A stretch of 56,670 nucleotides of DNA from Chloroflexota bacterium (GTDB taxonomy: Bacteria > Chloroflexota > Dormibacteria > Dormibacterales > Dormibacteraceae). The notes beneath the pieces are model-generated. The model was not told where the DNA came from, searched no databases, and saw only the letters and a program-made list of their open reading frames with translations. Positions 41,015-49,275 of the stretch are shown here, piece after piece (positions within the stretch are counted from its first letter, which is position 1; the number at the start of each line of letters is the position of its first letter). The stretch is from contig VBDR01000035.1 of the NCBI GenBank assembly GCA_005882135.1, positions 1 to 56,670 on the forward strand, read 5' to 3'. The position numbers and the translations under genes are program-made.

Positions 41015-42727
41015 GTGGATTTCGAAAGCTATGACGTCCTGGTCGTCGGCGGAGGGCTCGCCGGCATCAGGGCAGCGATAGCTGCCGTCGAAGCCAATCC
41101 CCGGGTCAAGGTTGGGATGGTCTCGAAGGTCTACCCGATGCGCAGCCACACCGTCTCCGCCGAGGGCGGAGCCGCGGCGGCCCTCCGCCCGGAAGACTCG
41201 TACGAGAACCACGCGTTCGACACCATCAAAGGCTCGGACTACCTGGCCGACCAGGACGTGGTCGAAGCCTTTGTCCGCGAGGCGCCGGTGGAGGTCATCC
41301 AGATGGAGCACTGGGGCTGTCCATGGAGCCGGGACCCTGACGGCAAGATCTCGGCCCGGCCGTTTGGAGGCATGACCACCTGGCGCACCTGCTTCGCCGC
41401 GGACAAGACCGGTTTTCACATGCTGCACGCGGTCTTCCAGACGTCGTTGAAGTACCCACAGATCACCCGCCATGACGAAGCGTTTGTCACCAAGCTGCTG
41501 GTCGAGGACAGCCGCTGCGTGGGCGTGGTCGCCCTCGATATGCGCAGTGGCCGGTTCGACGCCATCACCGCCAAATCCGTGATCCTCGCCACCGGCGGCC
41601 TGGGGCGCATCTACGCCTTCACCACCAACGGCAACATATGCACGGGCGACGGCATGGCGCTCGCCTACCGGGCGGGCGTCGGCTTGAAGGACATGGAGAT
41701 GGTCCAGTTCCATCCGACCGGCCTGCCGTTCACCGGCATCCTGATCACCGAGGCGGTCCGAGGTGAGGGCGGATACCTGCTCAACAACCAGGGCGAGCGA
41801 TTCCTGAAGCGCTACGTGCCGAACAAGATGGAGCTCGGTCCGCGCGACATCATTTCGCGCGCGATGATGACCGAGTTCGAGGAGGGGCGCGGCTTCGAGG
41901 GGCCGCACGGAAAATACCTGCACCTCGACGTTCGCCACCTCGGCGAGGAGATGATCGACCGCAAGCTGCCCTTCATGCGTGAGCTGGGCCGCGAGTTCGT
42001 CGGCATCGACATCGTGACCGACCCCATCCCGGTGCGGCCGGTGCAGCACTACATGATGGGCGGCGTCGACGCGGACATCTCGGGCGCGACTCCGATGGCC
42101 GGTCTCTATGCGGCTGGAGAGTGCGCCAACGTCGGACTCAACGGGGCGAACCGCCTGGGTTCCAACTCTTTGTCCGAGTGCCTCGTCTTCGGCGCCGCGG
42201 CGGGACGCGCCGCCGCCGAGTACGCGAGCTCGGCGAAACCCGTGACCGCGAACCCGGTCGACGCCCTGCTATGGGATGAAGCGCGGCGCGTAGAAGTCGA
42301 GTTCCTCGAGAAGAAGGGCGGCGACGAACGTATCGGCGCGATCCGCGAGGAGATGCAGCGGGAGATGGATACGGGCGCGGGCGTCTTCCGGACCAAGGAG
42401 GCCATGGAGAAGCTGATCGAGCAGCTCGGCGGCCTGCGCGAACGTTTTGGGCGGATCAGGATCGACGACACGAGCCGCACCTTCAACACCGAGGTGACCG
42501 CGGCGATGGAGCTCGATTTCATGCTCGAGCTGGCGCAGACGATGGCGGTCTCGGCGCTGGCCAGAGAGGAATCGCGCGGCGCCCATGCCCGGCGGGATTT
42601 TCCGGAGCGCGATGACAAGAAGTACCTGAAGCACACGCTCGCGTTTCGTCGCGAGGGCGCCCGGCCGCGGCTCGAGTACCGCGACGTGCGCATCACCAAC
42701 TTCCAGCCACAGGCCAGGACTTACTGA
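41015..42727 (+). CDS. frdA: Fumarate reductase/succinate dehydrogenase flavoprotein subunit
   Basis: A 570-residue flavoprotein. It has VVGGGLAGIRAA for FAD, His45 in RSHTVSAEGG (covalent FAD site), the substrate loop HRLGSNSLSE-type segment GANRLGSNSLSECLVFG and HYMMGGVD. It converts fumarate and succinate. Gene order A-B-C-D with two small anchors matches the E. coli FrdABCD/type D enzyme, so a quinol:fumarate reductase is likely, but such enzymes can run as succinate dehydrogenase. GTG start. Confidence 0.94.
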   Translation: MDFESYDVLVVGGGLAGIRAAIAAVEANPRVKVGMVSKVYPMRSHTVSAEGGAAAALRPEDSYENHAFDTIKGSDYLADQDVVEAFVREAPVEVIQMEHWGCPWSRDPDGKISARPFGGMTTWRTCFAADKTGFHMLHAVFQTSLKYPQITRHDEAFVTKLLVEDSRCVGVVALDMRSGRFDAITAKSVILATGGLGRIYAFTTNGNICTGDGMALAYRAGVGLKDMEMVQFHPTGLPFTGILITEAVRGEGGYLLNNQGERFLKRYVPNKMELGPRDIISRAMMTEFEEGRGFEGPHGKYLHLDVRHLGEEMIDRKLPFMRELGREFVGIDIVTDPIPVRPVQHYMMGGVDADISGATPMAGLYAAGECANVGLNGANRLGSNSLSECLVFGAAAGRAAAEYASSAKPVTANPVDALLWDEARRVEVEFLEKKGGDERIGAIREEMQREMDTGAGVFRTKEAMEKLIEQLGGLRERFGRIRIDDTSRTFNTEVTAAMELDFMLELAQTMAVSALAREESRGAHARRDFPERDDKKYLKHTLAFRREGARPRLEYRDVRITNFQPQARTY

Positions 42728-42728
42728 A

Positions 42729-43469
42729 ATGCCGGAAAAGAGGATCACGATCAAGGCCACGCGCTACGACCCGGAGAAGGACGAGAAGCCGCACCTCCAG
42801 TCCTACGAAATCCCCTTCTACGACGAAAGCATGGTGGTGCTGGACGCGCTCAACTACATCAAGTCGGACGTCGACGGCAGCTTGAGCTATCGCTGGTCCT
42901 GCCGCATGGGGATTTGCGGCAGCTGCGGAATGATGGTCAACGGGACGCCCAAGCTCACGTGCAACGCGTTCCTGCGCGATTACTGGCCGCAAGCCATCGT
43001 GGTCGAGCCGCTCAACAACTTCCCGATCATCCGCGACCTGGTCATCGACATGGAGGACTTCATGCACAAGCTGAAGTCCATCAAGCCCTGGATCATCCGC
43101 AAACAGGAGATCCCGCTCGGTGCGGGCGAACACCGCCAGACCAACGAGCAGATCGACGACTTCAGGCAGTTCAGCCAGTGCATCAACTGCATGCTGTGCT
43201 ATGCGGCGTGCCCGGTTTATGGACTGAACGACGAGTTCCTGGGACCAGCGGCGATCGCTCTGGCGCGGCGCTACAACCTGGACTCGCGGGACCAGGGACT
43301 GAAGCAAAGGCTGCCGGTGATTGGCGACTCCGAAGGCGTGTGGGAATGCAGCTTCGTCGGCGAGTGCTCGGTCGTCTGCCCGAAAGGCGTCGATCCGGCG
43401 AAAGCGATCCAGCAGACCAAGCTCGACACCACGATGCGCTTCGTCCTGCCCTACGGAAATAGGGAGTGA
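42729..43469 (+). CDS. frdB: Fumarate reductase/succinate dehydrogenase iron-sulphur subunit
   Basis: A 246-residue electron-transfer subunit. The [2Fe-2S] cluster is bound by CRMGICGSCG plus a later Cys (LTCNAF). The [4Fe-4S] and [3Fe-4S] clusters are bound by CINCMLCYAACPVYG and CSFVGECSVVCPKGVDP. Electrons move between FAD in FrdA and quinone at the membrane anchors. The start follows the frdA stop by one base. Complete and canonical. Confidence 0.95.
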   Translation: MPEKRITIKATRYDPEKDEKPHLQSYEIPFYDESMVVLDALNYIKSDVDGSLSYRWSCRMGICGSCGMMVNGTPKLTCNAFLRDYWPQAIVVEPLNNFPIIRDLVIDMEDFMHKLKSIKPWIIRKQEIPLGAGEHRQTNEQIDDFRQFSQCINCMLCYAACPVYGLNDEFLGPAAIALARRYNLDSRDQGLKQRLPVIGDSEGVWECSFVGECSVVCPKGVDPAKAIQQTKLDTTMRFVLPYGNRE

Positions 43470-43480
43470 CGGCAGAACCG

Positions 43481-43526
43481 CTCCCCTCTCCCCAGAGGGG
43501 AGAGGGTCAGGGAGAGGGGCGTGGGT
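43481..43526 (+). repeat. GC-rich dispersed repeat, family B
   Basis: CTCCCCTCTCCCC-aga-GGGGAGAG followed by GGGTCAGGGAGAGGGGCG, between frdB and frdC. The hairpin in mid-operon could alter the ratio of anchor to catalytic subunits. Confidence 0.65.
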
Positions 43527-43537
43527 ACCTCTGGCGC

Positions 43538-43894
43538 ATGCCGGCGGGCTGGTGGACGCGAAAACGTCACTACTTTCTTTACGTCGTCCGCGAGTTCACC
43601 GCACTGCCACTCGCGCTGTGGCTCCTGTGGCTGCTGGTCGAGATCAAGCGCGCGGGCGATGGGCCGGCACGTTACTCGCCCCACGGCTCGACGGCCTTCG
43701 TCGTCTTCAGCGTCATCGTCCTGTTGTTCGCGCTCTACCACAGCGTGACTTTTCTCAGCCTCACTGGCGTGATCATTCGCGTGAAGCTTTTCGACCGGCC
43801 TCTCCCATCGGGCCTGATCTCGCTGGCGATGTTCGTCCTGTGGGCGGTGGCGTCGGTGGTGATCGGCTTCGTCCTCATCTGGTTCGGACGATGA
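43538..43894 (+). CDS. frdC: Fumarate reductase membrane anchor subunit C
   Basis: A 118-residue protein with three hydrophobic helices. WWTRKRHYFLYVVREFTALPLALW resembles the start of E. coli FrdC (WWKK...YRFYMLREGTAVPAVW). It anchors the enzyme and helps form the quinone site; no heme-ligating His pattern of type B/C enzymes is seen. ATG 43538 is chosen since the upstream GTG at 43466 would run through the repeat. Its stop overlaps frdD. Confidence 0.88.
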   Translation: MPAGWWTRKRHYFLYVVREFTALPLALWLLWLLVEIKRAGDGPARYSPHGSTAFVVFSVIVLLFALYHSVTFLSLTGVIIRVKLFDRPLPSGLISLAMFVLWAVASVVIGFVLIWFGR

Positions 43895-44283
43895 GCACCG
43901 GCGCCAGGCAGCGCCCCGCGTTGATGCATCTCTACTGGTGGTTCCTGTTCTCACAGGGTGGGGTCATCGCGGCGCTCCTGATTCCGGTCCACGTCCTCAT
44001 CCAGGGCATCCTCGGACCGCTCGGCGTCGTACGGGTCGTCGACCGCCACTACGACACGTGGGTGCAGGTGCTCGGCAATCCCATCGTGAAGCTCTACCTG
44101 CTCGTGCTGATCGCGGTGCCGTTCTTTCACTTCGCCCACCGGCTTCGCTACTTGTTGGTCGACTTCGGCATGCCGGTCGCGAGGACTGTCCCCGCGCAGG
44201 CCGTGTTCTACGGCGGCGCGGTGGTGGTGACGCTGCTCACGATCTGGGTCCTGCTCACAACCGCTCCACTCTCGTTGCCGTAA
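43891..44283 (+). CDS. frdD: Fumarate reductase membrane anchor subunit D
   Basis: A 130-residue three-helix protein: YWWFLFSQGGVIAALLIPVHVLIQGILGPLG, VKLYLLVLIAVPFFHFAHRLRYLL and a last helix with VFYGGAVVVTLLTIWVLL, spaced as in E. coli FrdD. Completes a four-subunit, probably heme-free fumarate reductase. The ATG overlaps the frdC stop. Confidence 0.88.
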   Translation: MSTGARQRPALMHLYWWFLFSQGGVIAALLIPVHVLIQGILGPLGVVRVVDRHYDTWVQVLGNPIVKLYLLVLIAVPFFHFAHRLRYLLVDFGMPVARTVPAQAVFYGGAVVVTLLTIWVLLTTAPLSLP

Positions 44284-44290
44284 CCCTTCC

Positions 44291-44800
44291 GTGGCCGTCT
44301 ATCTCGACGTATATGTCGATGTCACGCCCAACACTTTCCGCGGTCCCTCGTACCAGCTCTACTGGTGGACCGCCGGCAGATGGTTGACCTTAATGGGCGT
44401 GCTCGGGGTGCTGCTGCTGATCGTCGCCAGTTGGCAGCGGTCGGGTATGGCGATTGTGTGGCTTGGGTCCTTTATGGCCGCTTTCGGTTTGCTCGGTGGT
44501 CCCGGCTTTGGTGCCTACAGGCTGTTTTATCCACACAAAGGAGCGTTGCAGACCGGTCGCTTTCACTTCGTAGGAACCGATGAGGGCATTCATGTCGAGG
44601 GTGACGTCGGGACTCAGCAGTTGAAATGGACTGCATACATAGGTGCCTACATCGACCGCGATTTCGCCTATCTACTGATCACCAGGTCGCAGGCACAGTG
44701 CATTCCCATATCGCACGCCGGAAACCTAGAGCCGTTAATGGATCACCTTCGCGCTATCGGATTGCTGCGCCCGCTACCGCGGAATTTTTTCTTGGTCTGA
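44291..44800 (+). CDS. YcxB-like membrane protein
   Basis: A 169-residue protein with two hydrophobic helices (about residues 32-50 and 54-72) and a C-terminal soluble half (GRFHFVGTDEGIHVEGDVGTQQLKW...YLLITRSQAQCIPIS) that resembles YcxB. GTG start, 8 nt after frdD. The DNA looks less GC-rich than its neighbours. Function unknown. Confidence 0.65.
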   Translation: MAVYLDVYVDVTPNTFRGPSYQLYWWTAGRWLTLMGVLGVLLLIVASWQRSGMAIVWLGSFMAAFGLLGGPGFGAYRLFYPHKGALQTGRFHFVGTDEGIHVEGDVGTQQLKWTAYIGAYIDRDFAYLLITRSQAQCIPISHAGNLEPLMDHLRAIGLLRPLPRNFFLV

Positions 44801-44803
44801 TAC

Positions 44804-46150
44804 GTGTACACGGTCGAAGCGGTCCCCGCCCGCGAGCTGGGCAACACCAGCTTTCTGGTCGCCGACACCGACAGGGGCGTTGGTCTGGTCATCGATCCCC
44901 TACGCGACATCGAACGCTATCTGAAGCTCGCCTCTGACCTCAATCTCAAGCTCACGCATGCACTCGACACGCACCTTCACAACGACTACGTTTCCGGGCG
45001 CCGCGAGCTTGCCGCAGAGGCAGGCGCGAACATTGACGAGCTCGAGCCGGGCGCCGACCTGAACGTCGGCGCGATGAGCATTCGGGCCATCCACACCCCA
45101 GGCCACACGCCGGAGCACAGGGCTTACTTGCTGACCGAGGACGGCCGAGCGAAGGCGCTTTTCTCAGGTGGTGCGGTGATGCTCGGGGCGGTCGCGCGCA
45201 CCGACCTGCTCGGCCCGCATCTCGCCGTGCACCTGGCGCTCGAAGCGCTCAGCACCCTGCACGTGCGGCTGCGCGGGCTGCCTGATGAGATCAGGGTGTT
45301 TCCGACGCACGGAGGCGGTTCGTTCTGCGGTACCGGTGGGCGGAGCGGCCACGAGACGACGCTCGGCCATGAGCGGCAGACCAACCCGTTTTTTCAGACC
45401 ACCGAGGTCATGCCTTTTCTGGCGCGGATCTTGAACCAGCACCGCTATCCGACTTACTACCGAGACATGGCCGCCGTGAATCGTGGGGGTCCGACCCTGA
45501 TCGGGATCACCCTTCCGCCACTGAGCAGGCTGAACCCTGAGGAGGTGGGGCGATTGAAGGACGAAGGGGCGGCGGTGGTCGATGTCCGGTTCGGGTCCGA
45601 CTACGACCGCGGGCACATCGCTGGCAGCTACTGCGTCGGCATCGACGGGCCGGTCAGCGCGTGGGTCGGCTGGCTGATCGCGCGCGGCCGCCCGATCGTC
45701 CTCGTGGGAGGCACCGAGGTTGAGCTGCGCCACGCCCAGCGCCAGCTGCTGCGCATCGGCTTCGACACGATCGCGGGCGTCCTGGACGGCGGCATCGACG
45801 CGTGGAGGTCGAGCGGCCGCGAGGTCTCGACGTTCGAGACGGTTCAGGTCGAGGACATGGCGCAGTGGGTGCTGAGCGCCGAGCCCATGACGGTCGTCGA
45901 CGCGCGCGACGAGCACGAATGGGTCGCAGGCCACGTGCCTGGCGCCGTGCACATGTATGTGCCCGACGTTCCGTACCGCGCCAACGAGATCCCGCGCGAG
46001 GCGCCGGTCGCGGTGCACTGCGCCTCAGGCTATCGGGCGGGTATCGCCGCAAGCCTCCTCGAGCAGGCGGGCCTGAAACGGATCATCCACGTCAACGGCG
46101 AATACTCCGACTGGGACCGGCTGCACCTGGCCGAATCAGTGCCGAGCTAG
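44804..46150 (+). CDS. Metallo-beta-lactamase fold protein with two rhodanese domains (persulfide-dioxygenase-like)
   Basis: A 448-residue protein. Residues 1-240 are an MBL domain with THLHNDYVSG, HTPGHTPEH and FPTHGGGSFCG, like ETHE1/BlrP-type persulfide dioxygenases. Two rhodanese domains follow. The first (about 255-335) has IVLVGGTEVE where the active Cys should be, so it is inactive; the second (about 355-445) has the loop VHCASGYRAG with Cys. Likely role: oxidation or transfer of persulfide sulphur. GTG start; 4 nt after the YcxB gene. Confidence 0.88.
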   Translation: MYTVEAVPARELGNTSFLVADTDRGVGLVIDPLRDIERYLKLASDLNLKLTHALDTHLHNDYVSGRRELAAEAGANIDELEPGADLNVGAMSIRAIHTPGHTPEHRAYLLTEDGRAKALFSGGAVMLGAVARTDLLGPHLAVHLALEALSTLHVRLRGLPDEIRVFPTHGGGSFCGTGGRSGHETTLGHERQTNPFFQTTEVMPFLARILNQHRYPTYYRDMAAVNRGGPTLIGITLPPLSRLNPEEVGRLKDEGAAVVDVRFGSDYDRGHIAGSYCVGIDGPVSAWVGWLIARGRPIVLVGGTEVELRHAQRQLLRIGFDTIAGVLDGGIDAWRSSGREVSTFETVQVEDMAQWVLSAEPMTVVDARDEHEWVAGHVPGAVHMYVPDVPYRANEIPREAPVAVHCASGYRAGIAASLLEQAGLKRIIHVNGEYSDWDRLHLAESVPS

Positions 46151-46159
46151 GACTAGTGA

Positions 46160-46216
46160 AGTTCACCTCCCCGCTTGCCGGGGAGGTCGGCGGCGAAGCC
46201 GCCGGGTGGGGGCGTG
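46160..46216 (+). repeat. GC-rich palindromic repeat, family A
   Basis: GTTCACCTCCCC-gcttgcc-GGGGAGGTCGGCGGC-gaa-GCCGCCGG, nearly the same as the 30255 units including the AGTTCACC lead. It lies between convergent genes and may end transcription of both. Confidence 0.8.
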
Positions 46217-46224
46217 GAGTAGCG

Positions 46225-47067
46225 CTAGCCCTGCGACTGAGTCCGGGGTCGTCTTTTGCGCGGCGTAGCCGCGGGACGGGGGCGTCGCCGGCTCTTCTTG
46301 GCCCGCCAGATCTCCTCCGACGGCCATTGCCGGGCCCACTCGGCGGAGACGTACTGGTAGTAGGGATGGTCGACCGCGCCCTCGGGCGCGTACAGCTCGC
46401 GGAAGTCGAGCACGTCGAACCCAGCCCGGCGCAGGATCTGAAACAGCTCCGAGTGGCTGACGTGAAACTCGGTGCTCGCCCCAACTTCGTCGTCGGTCCA
46501 GTCCAGTCGATGCATCCCATTCAATGGCCGGACGAGCTTGGTGCCGATCCGCTCGGTATCCGACGAGCACACCATCTCGAGATCCGTCGACCGCATGAAG
46601 ACCAGCTCGCCGCCGGGCCGCAACAGGCGCGCGGCTTCTGGGATCCACCGGTCCGGATCGCACCACAGCGACGCACCGTACTCAGAGAAGGCCATGTCAA
46701 ATGACGCGTCGGGTAGGGGCACGGCCTCCGCGTTGGCCTTCAGGAACTCGAGGCCGAGCCCGAACTTCTCGTTCATCTCGCGCGCGGTGTCGAGCTGCGC
46801 CGGAGTGATATCGACGCCGAGGACGCGCCGCGCGCCGTGCTTCTTCAGCCACGCCCCGAAATAGGCGGTGCCGCAGCCCAATTCGATGACCTCGAGCCCG
46901 CGAAGGGGCGGCAGCACCTTGAGATGCGACTCCGGCGTGTGCCACCTACCCCAGGTGATCTCTTGCTGCGCCCATGTCGCCTCCGCGCTGGCCGCCGTGT
47001 AGTTGGCGTTCGACACCGTCCACACGTCGCGGTTTCGGACCGCGTACTCGGGCAGGCGGCTAGGCAT
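46225..47067 (-). CDS. SAM-dependent class I methyltransferase
   Basis: A 280-residue methyltransferase. Motif I is VIELGCGTAYFGAWL; the acidic residue of motif II lies in VLGVDITPAQLD, and LPDASFDMAFSEYG and ARLLRPGGELVFM complete the fold. The last 30 residues are a basic tail rich in Arg/Lys/Pro. The ATG at 47067 overlaps the stop of the acyl-CoA dehydrogenase gene by 8 nt; the longer reading starts inside that gene. Substrate unknown; it is the last gene of the kinase-ACAD operon. Confidence 0.85.
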   Translation of the reverse strand: MPSRLPEYAVRNRDVWTVSNANYTAASAEATWAQQEITWGRWHTPESHLKVLPPLRGLEVIELGCGTAYFGAWLKKHGARRVLGVDITPAQLDTAREMNEKFGLGLEFLKANAEAVPLPDASFDMAFSEYGASLWCDPDRWIPEAARLLRPGGELVFMRSTDLEMVCSSDTERIGTKLVRPLNGMHRLDWTDDEVGASTEFHVSHSELFQILRRAGFDVLDFRELYAPEGAVDHPYYQYVSAEWARQWPSEEIWRAKKSRRRPRPAATPRKRRPRTQSQG

Positions 47068-48349
47068 CGGTGGTGGCTGCCTCCAGCAAAGCCGCGAACT
47101 TGCGCCGCGACGCCTCGCGTCGCGTCGGTACGTGTTCCCGCGGCCACTCGCCTTCGGGGGCTCGATAGCCGGCCAGGATCTGCCGCGCCACCGACACGCG
47201 GTGGACCTCGTCCGGTCCGTCATAGATCCGCGCGGCGCGCGCGTGGCGGTACATCTCCTCGAGCGGTAGGTCCGCCGAGTAGCCGAGCGAGCCGTGGATC
47301 TGGATCGCGCGGTCGATCACGTCGTGCAGCACCTTGGCGCCATAGAACTTGATCAGCGAGATCTCCTTGCGGGCGGCGGATGCGCCCTGGGTGTCGATGA
47401 TCCAGGCGGCGTGAAGCGTCATCAACCGCGCAGCCTGCATCTCGGCCGCCGAATCCGCGATCCAGTTCTGCACCGTCTGGTGGCTCGCCAGCTTCTTGCC
47501 GAAGGCTTCGCGCTGCAGCGCTCGCTCGCACAGCATGTCGAAGGCACGCCGGGCCTGTCCCAGCCATCGCATGCAGTGGTGAATGCGGCCGGGCCCCAGC
47601 CGGGCCTGCGCGATCAGAAATCCCTGGCCGCGCTCGCCGAGCAGGCTTTCCTGCGGGACGCGAACGTTCTCGTACAGCACTTCAGCGTGGCCATAACCAA
47701 AGCGCTCGTGCTCTCCTGCGAGCGTCGGGATGTTGCGGACTTTTTTCAGCCCAGGAGTGTCGGCCGGCACGATGATCATCGACGCGCGCTCATACGCATC
47801 GGCCTTCGGCTCGGTGACGACCATCGCGATCAGGAAGTCCGCAATCATGCCGTTGGACGTGAACCACTTGTGGCCGTTGATCACCCACTCGTCACCGTCA
47901 AGCTCCGCGATCGTCGAGAGCAGCGTCGGGTCGGATCCGGCGGTGTTCGGCTCCGTCATCGAAAACGCGGAGCGGATCTTGCCGTCGAGCAGGGGCTGCA
48001 GCCAGCGCTTCTTCTGCTCCTCGGTGCCGAAGTGGGCGAGGATCTCCGAGTTTCCCGAGTCGGGCGCCTGGTTGCCGAACACGATCGGCCCCCAGATCGA
48101 AGCGCCCTCGATCTCGTGCATCAGGCCAAGCTTCACCTGCCCGTAACCCTGGCCACCCAGCTCGGGCGGCAGGTGTGTCGCCCAGAGCTTTTGCCGCTTC
48201 ACCTCGTCCTGCAGCGGCCGGATTGCGCGCATGAACTCGCGCTCGTCGACATCGAGGACCTCGAGCGGATACACCTCGTCGTGCATGAAGCGCCGCATCC
48301 ATTCGAGCTTCTTCTCGAATTCAGGCTCGGTCGAAAAGTCCCAGGTCAC
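47060..48349 (-). CDS. Acyl-CoA dehydrogenase, ACAD10/11-like
   Basis: A 429-residue acyl-CoA dehydrogenase of the larger, ACAD10/11-like subgroup. AFSMTEPNTAGSDPT binds FAD, RALQREAFGKKL and IHGSLGYSADLPLEEMYRHARAARIYDGPDEVH are typical (the usual YEGT is YDGP). In human ACAD10/11 and bacterial LvaC-type systems, such enzymes act with an APH-fold kinase on 4-hydroxyacyl-CoA: phosphorylation, then elimination of phosphate. Here the kinase gene overlaps directly upstream, so that pathway is plausible. Otherwise ordinary beta-oxidation. Confidence 0.9.
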   Translation of the reverse strand: MTWDFSTEPEFEKKLEWMRRFMHDEVYPLEVLDVDEREFMRAIRPLQDEVKRQKLWATHLPPELGGQGYGQVKLGLMHEIEGASIWGPIVFGNQAPDSGNSEILAHFGTEEQKKRWLQPLLDGKIRSAFSMTEPNTAGSDPTLLSTIAELDGDEWVINGHKWFTSNGMIADFLIAMVVTEPKADAYERASMIIVPADTPGLKKVRNIPTLAGEHERFGYGHAEVLYENVRVPQESLLGERGQGFLIAQARLGPGRIHHCMRWLGQARRAFDMLCERALQREAFGKKLASHQTVQNWIADSAAEMQAARLMTLHAAWIIDTQGASAARKEISLIKFYGAKVLHDVIDRAIQIHGSLGYSADLPLEEMYRHARAARIYDGPDEVHRVSVARQILAGYRAPEGEWPREHVPTRREASRRKFAALLEAATTDA

Positions 48350-49275
48350 AGCAGGGTGATTCCCTCCTCGATCATGCCGACGATGGTACCCGTCAAGCCT
48401 TCATACATCGGGTCGGGCCGCCTGCCCTTGCGGTGCAGCATCAGGTTGTAGCCGAGGATTGCGGCGTACTTGTAAAGGCTCAACGCCACATACCAGCGCA
48501 TCTCGTCCGCATCGACTCCGTACAGAGTGAACAGTTCATCCATCTCGATGGCGACAGCGCCACCCGGGCTGGGCGCGTCCACGAAGCGGCGGCGGACCGT
48601 CATCGAGCACAGGCACCCGATGTCCAGCAAAGGCTGGCCGAGCTCCGCGATCTCCCAGTCGAGCACCGCGACCACATCTGCGCCGCGAAACAGCATGTTG
48701 CCGAAGTGATAATCGCCGTGGACGAGCGTGGGCGGTCGCTCGACCGGAATCTGCGCCGCCAGCCGGCCGCCAAGCTCCCCCGCGCGCGTCGTCAGCTCTT
48801 CAGGCGCGCGCTGCATGAGCATCGCCCACCGCATCATCTCGGCCCTCAGGCCGACCGGTTCTTCGTCGCCGATGCCGGTCTTGTCGAGAGGAAGCGCTTG
48901 CATCCGCTTCATCACGTTGACCGCAGAGGTCGCGATGTCAAGAGGCTTTTCTCGCTCTGCTGTCTCCTCGATGCGGGCGCCGTCGACTCGCTCCATGAGG
49001 ATGAACGGCCGCCCATCGACGGTGGGCTCTGAGCTCATCAGCGGGATCGCCGGAGTGGGGAGGCCCGCGCTGCGCAGGGCCGACATTATGCGGCCCTGCC
49101 GCGCGACGTCCGCCGGACCTGCAATTCGCGCGCCGGGCGGCGGAAGGCGCAGGACATAGTCACGATCCACGAAATACGTGAAGCCCGAATGTCCCTCGGG
49201 TATCGGCAAGATGGATTTCACGGGTCGCGACAGGGCCTTCTCGAGGTCGGACCGAATCTGCTCTTCGCCATTCAT
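48346..49275 (-). CDS. APH-fold kinase, ACAD10/LvaA-like
   Basis: A 309-residue phosphotransferase. LILPI-type N-lobe with DYVLRLPPPGAR, then the Brenner motif HGDYHFGNML (catalytic Asp) and LDWEIAELGQPLLDIG (metal Asp). The family includes aminoglycoside kinases, but those neighbouring ACAD10/11-type dehydrogenases phosphorylate hydroxyacyl-CoA. I start at ATG 49275, overlapping the histidine phosphatase stop; the reading upstream runs through a family A repeat and is not homologous. Antibiotic resistance is unlikely. Confidence 0.86.
   Translation of the reverse strand: MNGEEQIRSDLEKALSRPVKSILPIPEGHSGFTYFVDRDYVLRLPPPGARIAGPADVARQGRIMSALRSAGLPTPAIPLMSSEPTVDGRPFILMERVDGARIEETAEREKPLDIATSAVNVMKRMQALPLDKTGIGDEEPVGLRAEMMRWAMLMQRAPEELTTRAGELGGRLAAQIPVERPPTLVHGDYHFGNMLFRGADVVAVLDWEIAELGQPLLDIGCLCSMTVRRRFVDAPSPGGAVAIEMDELFTLYGVDADEMRWYVALSLYKYAAILGYNLMLHRKGRRPDPMYEGLTGTIVGMIEEGITLL

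Noticed and set aside
48346..49275. Aminoglycoside resistance gene
   Set aside because: APH fold only; its operon with an acyl-CoA dehydrogenase points to acyl-CoA metabolism.
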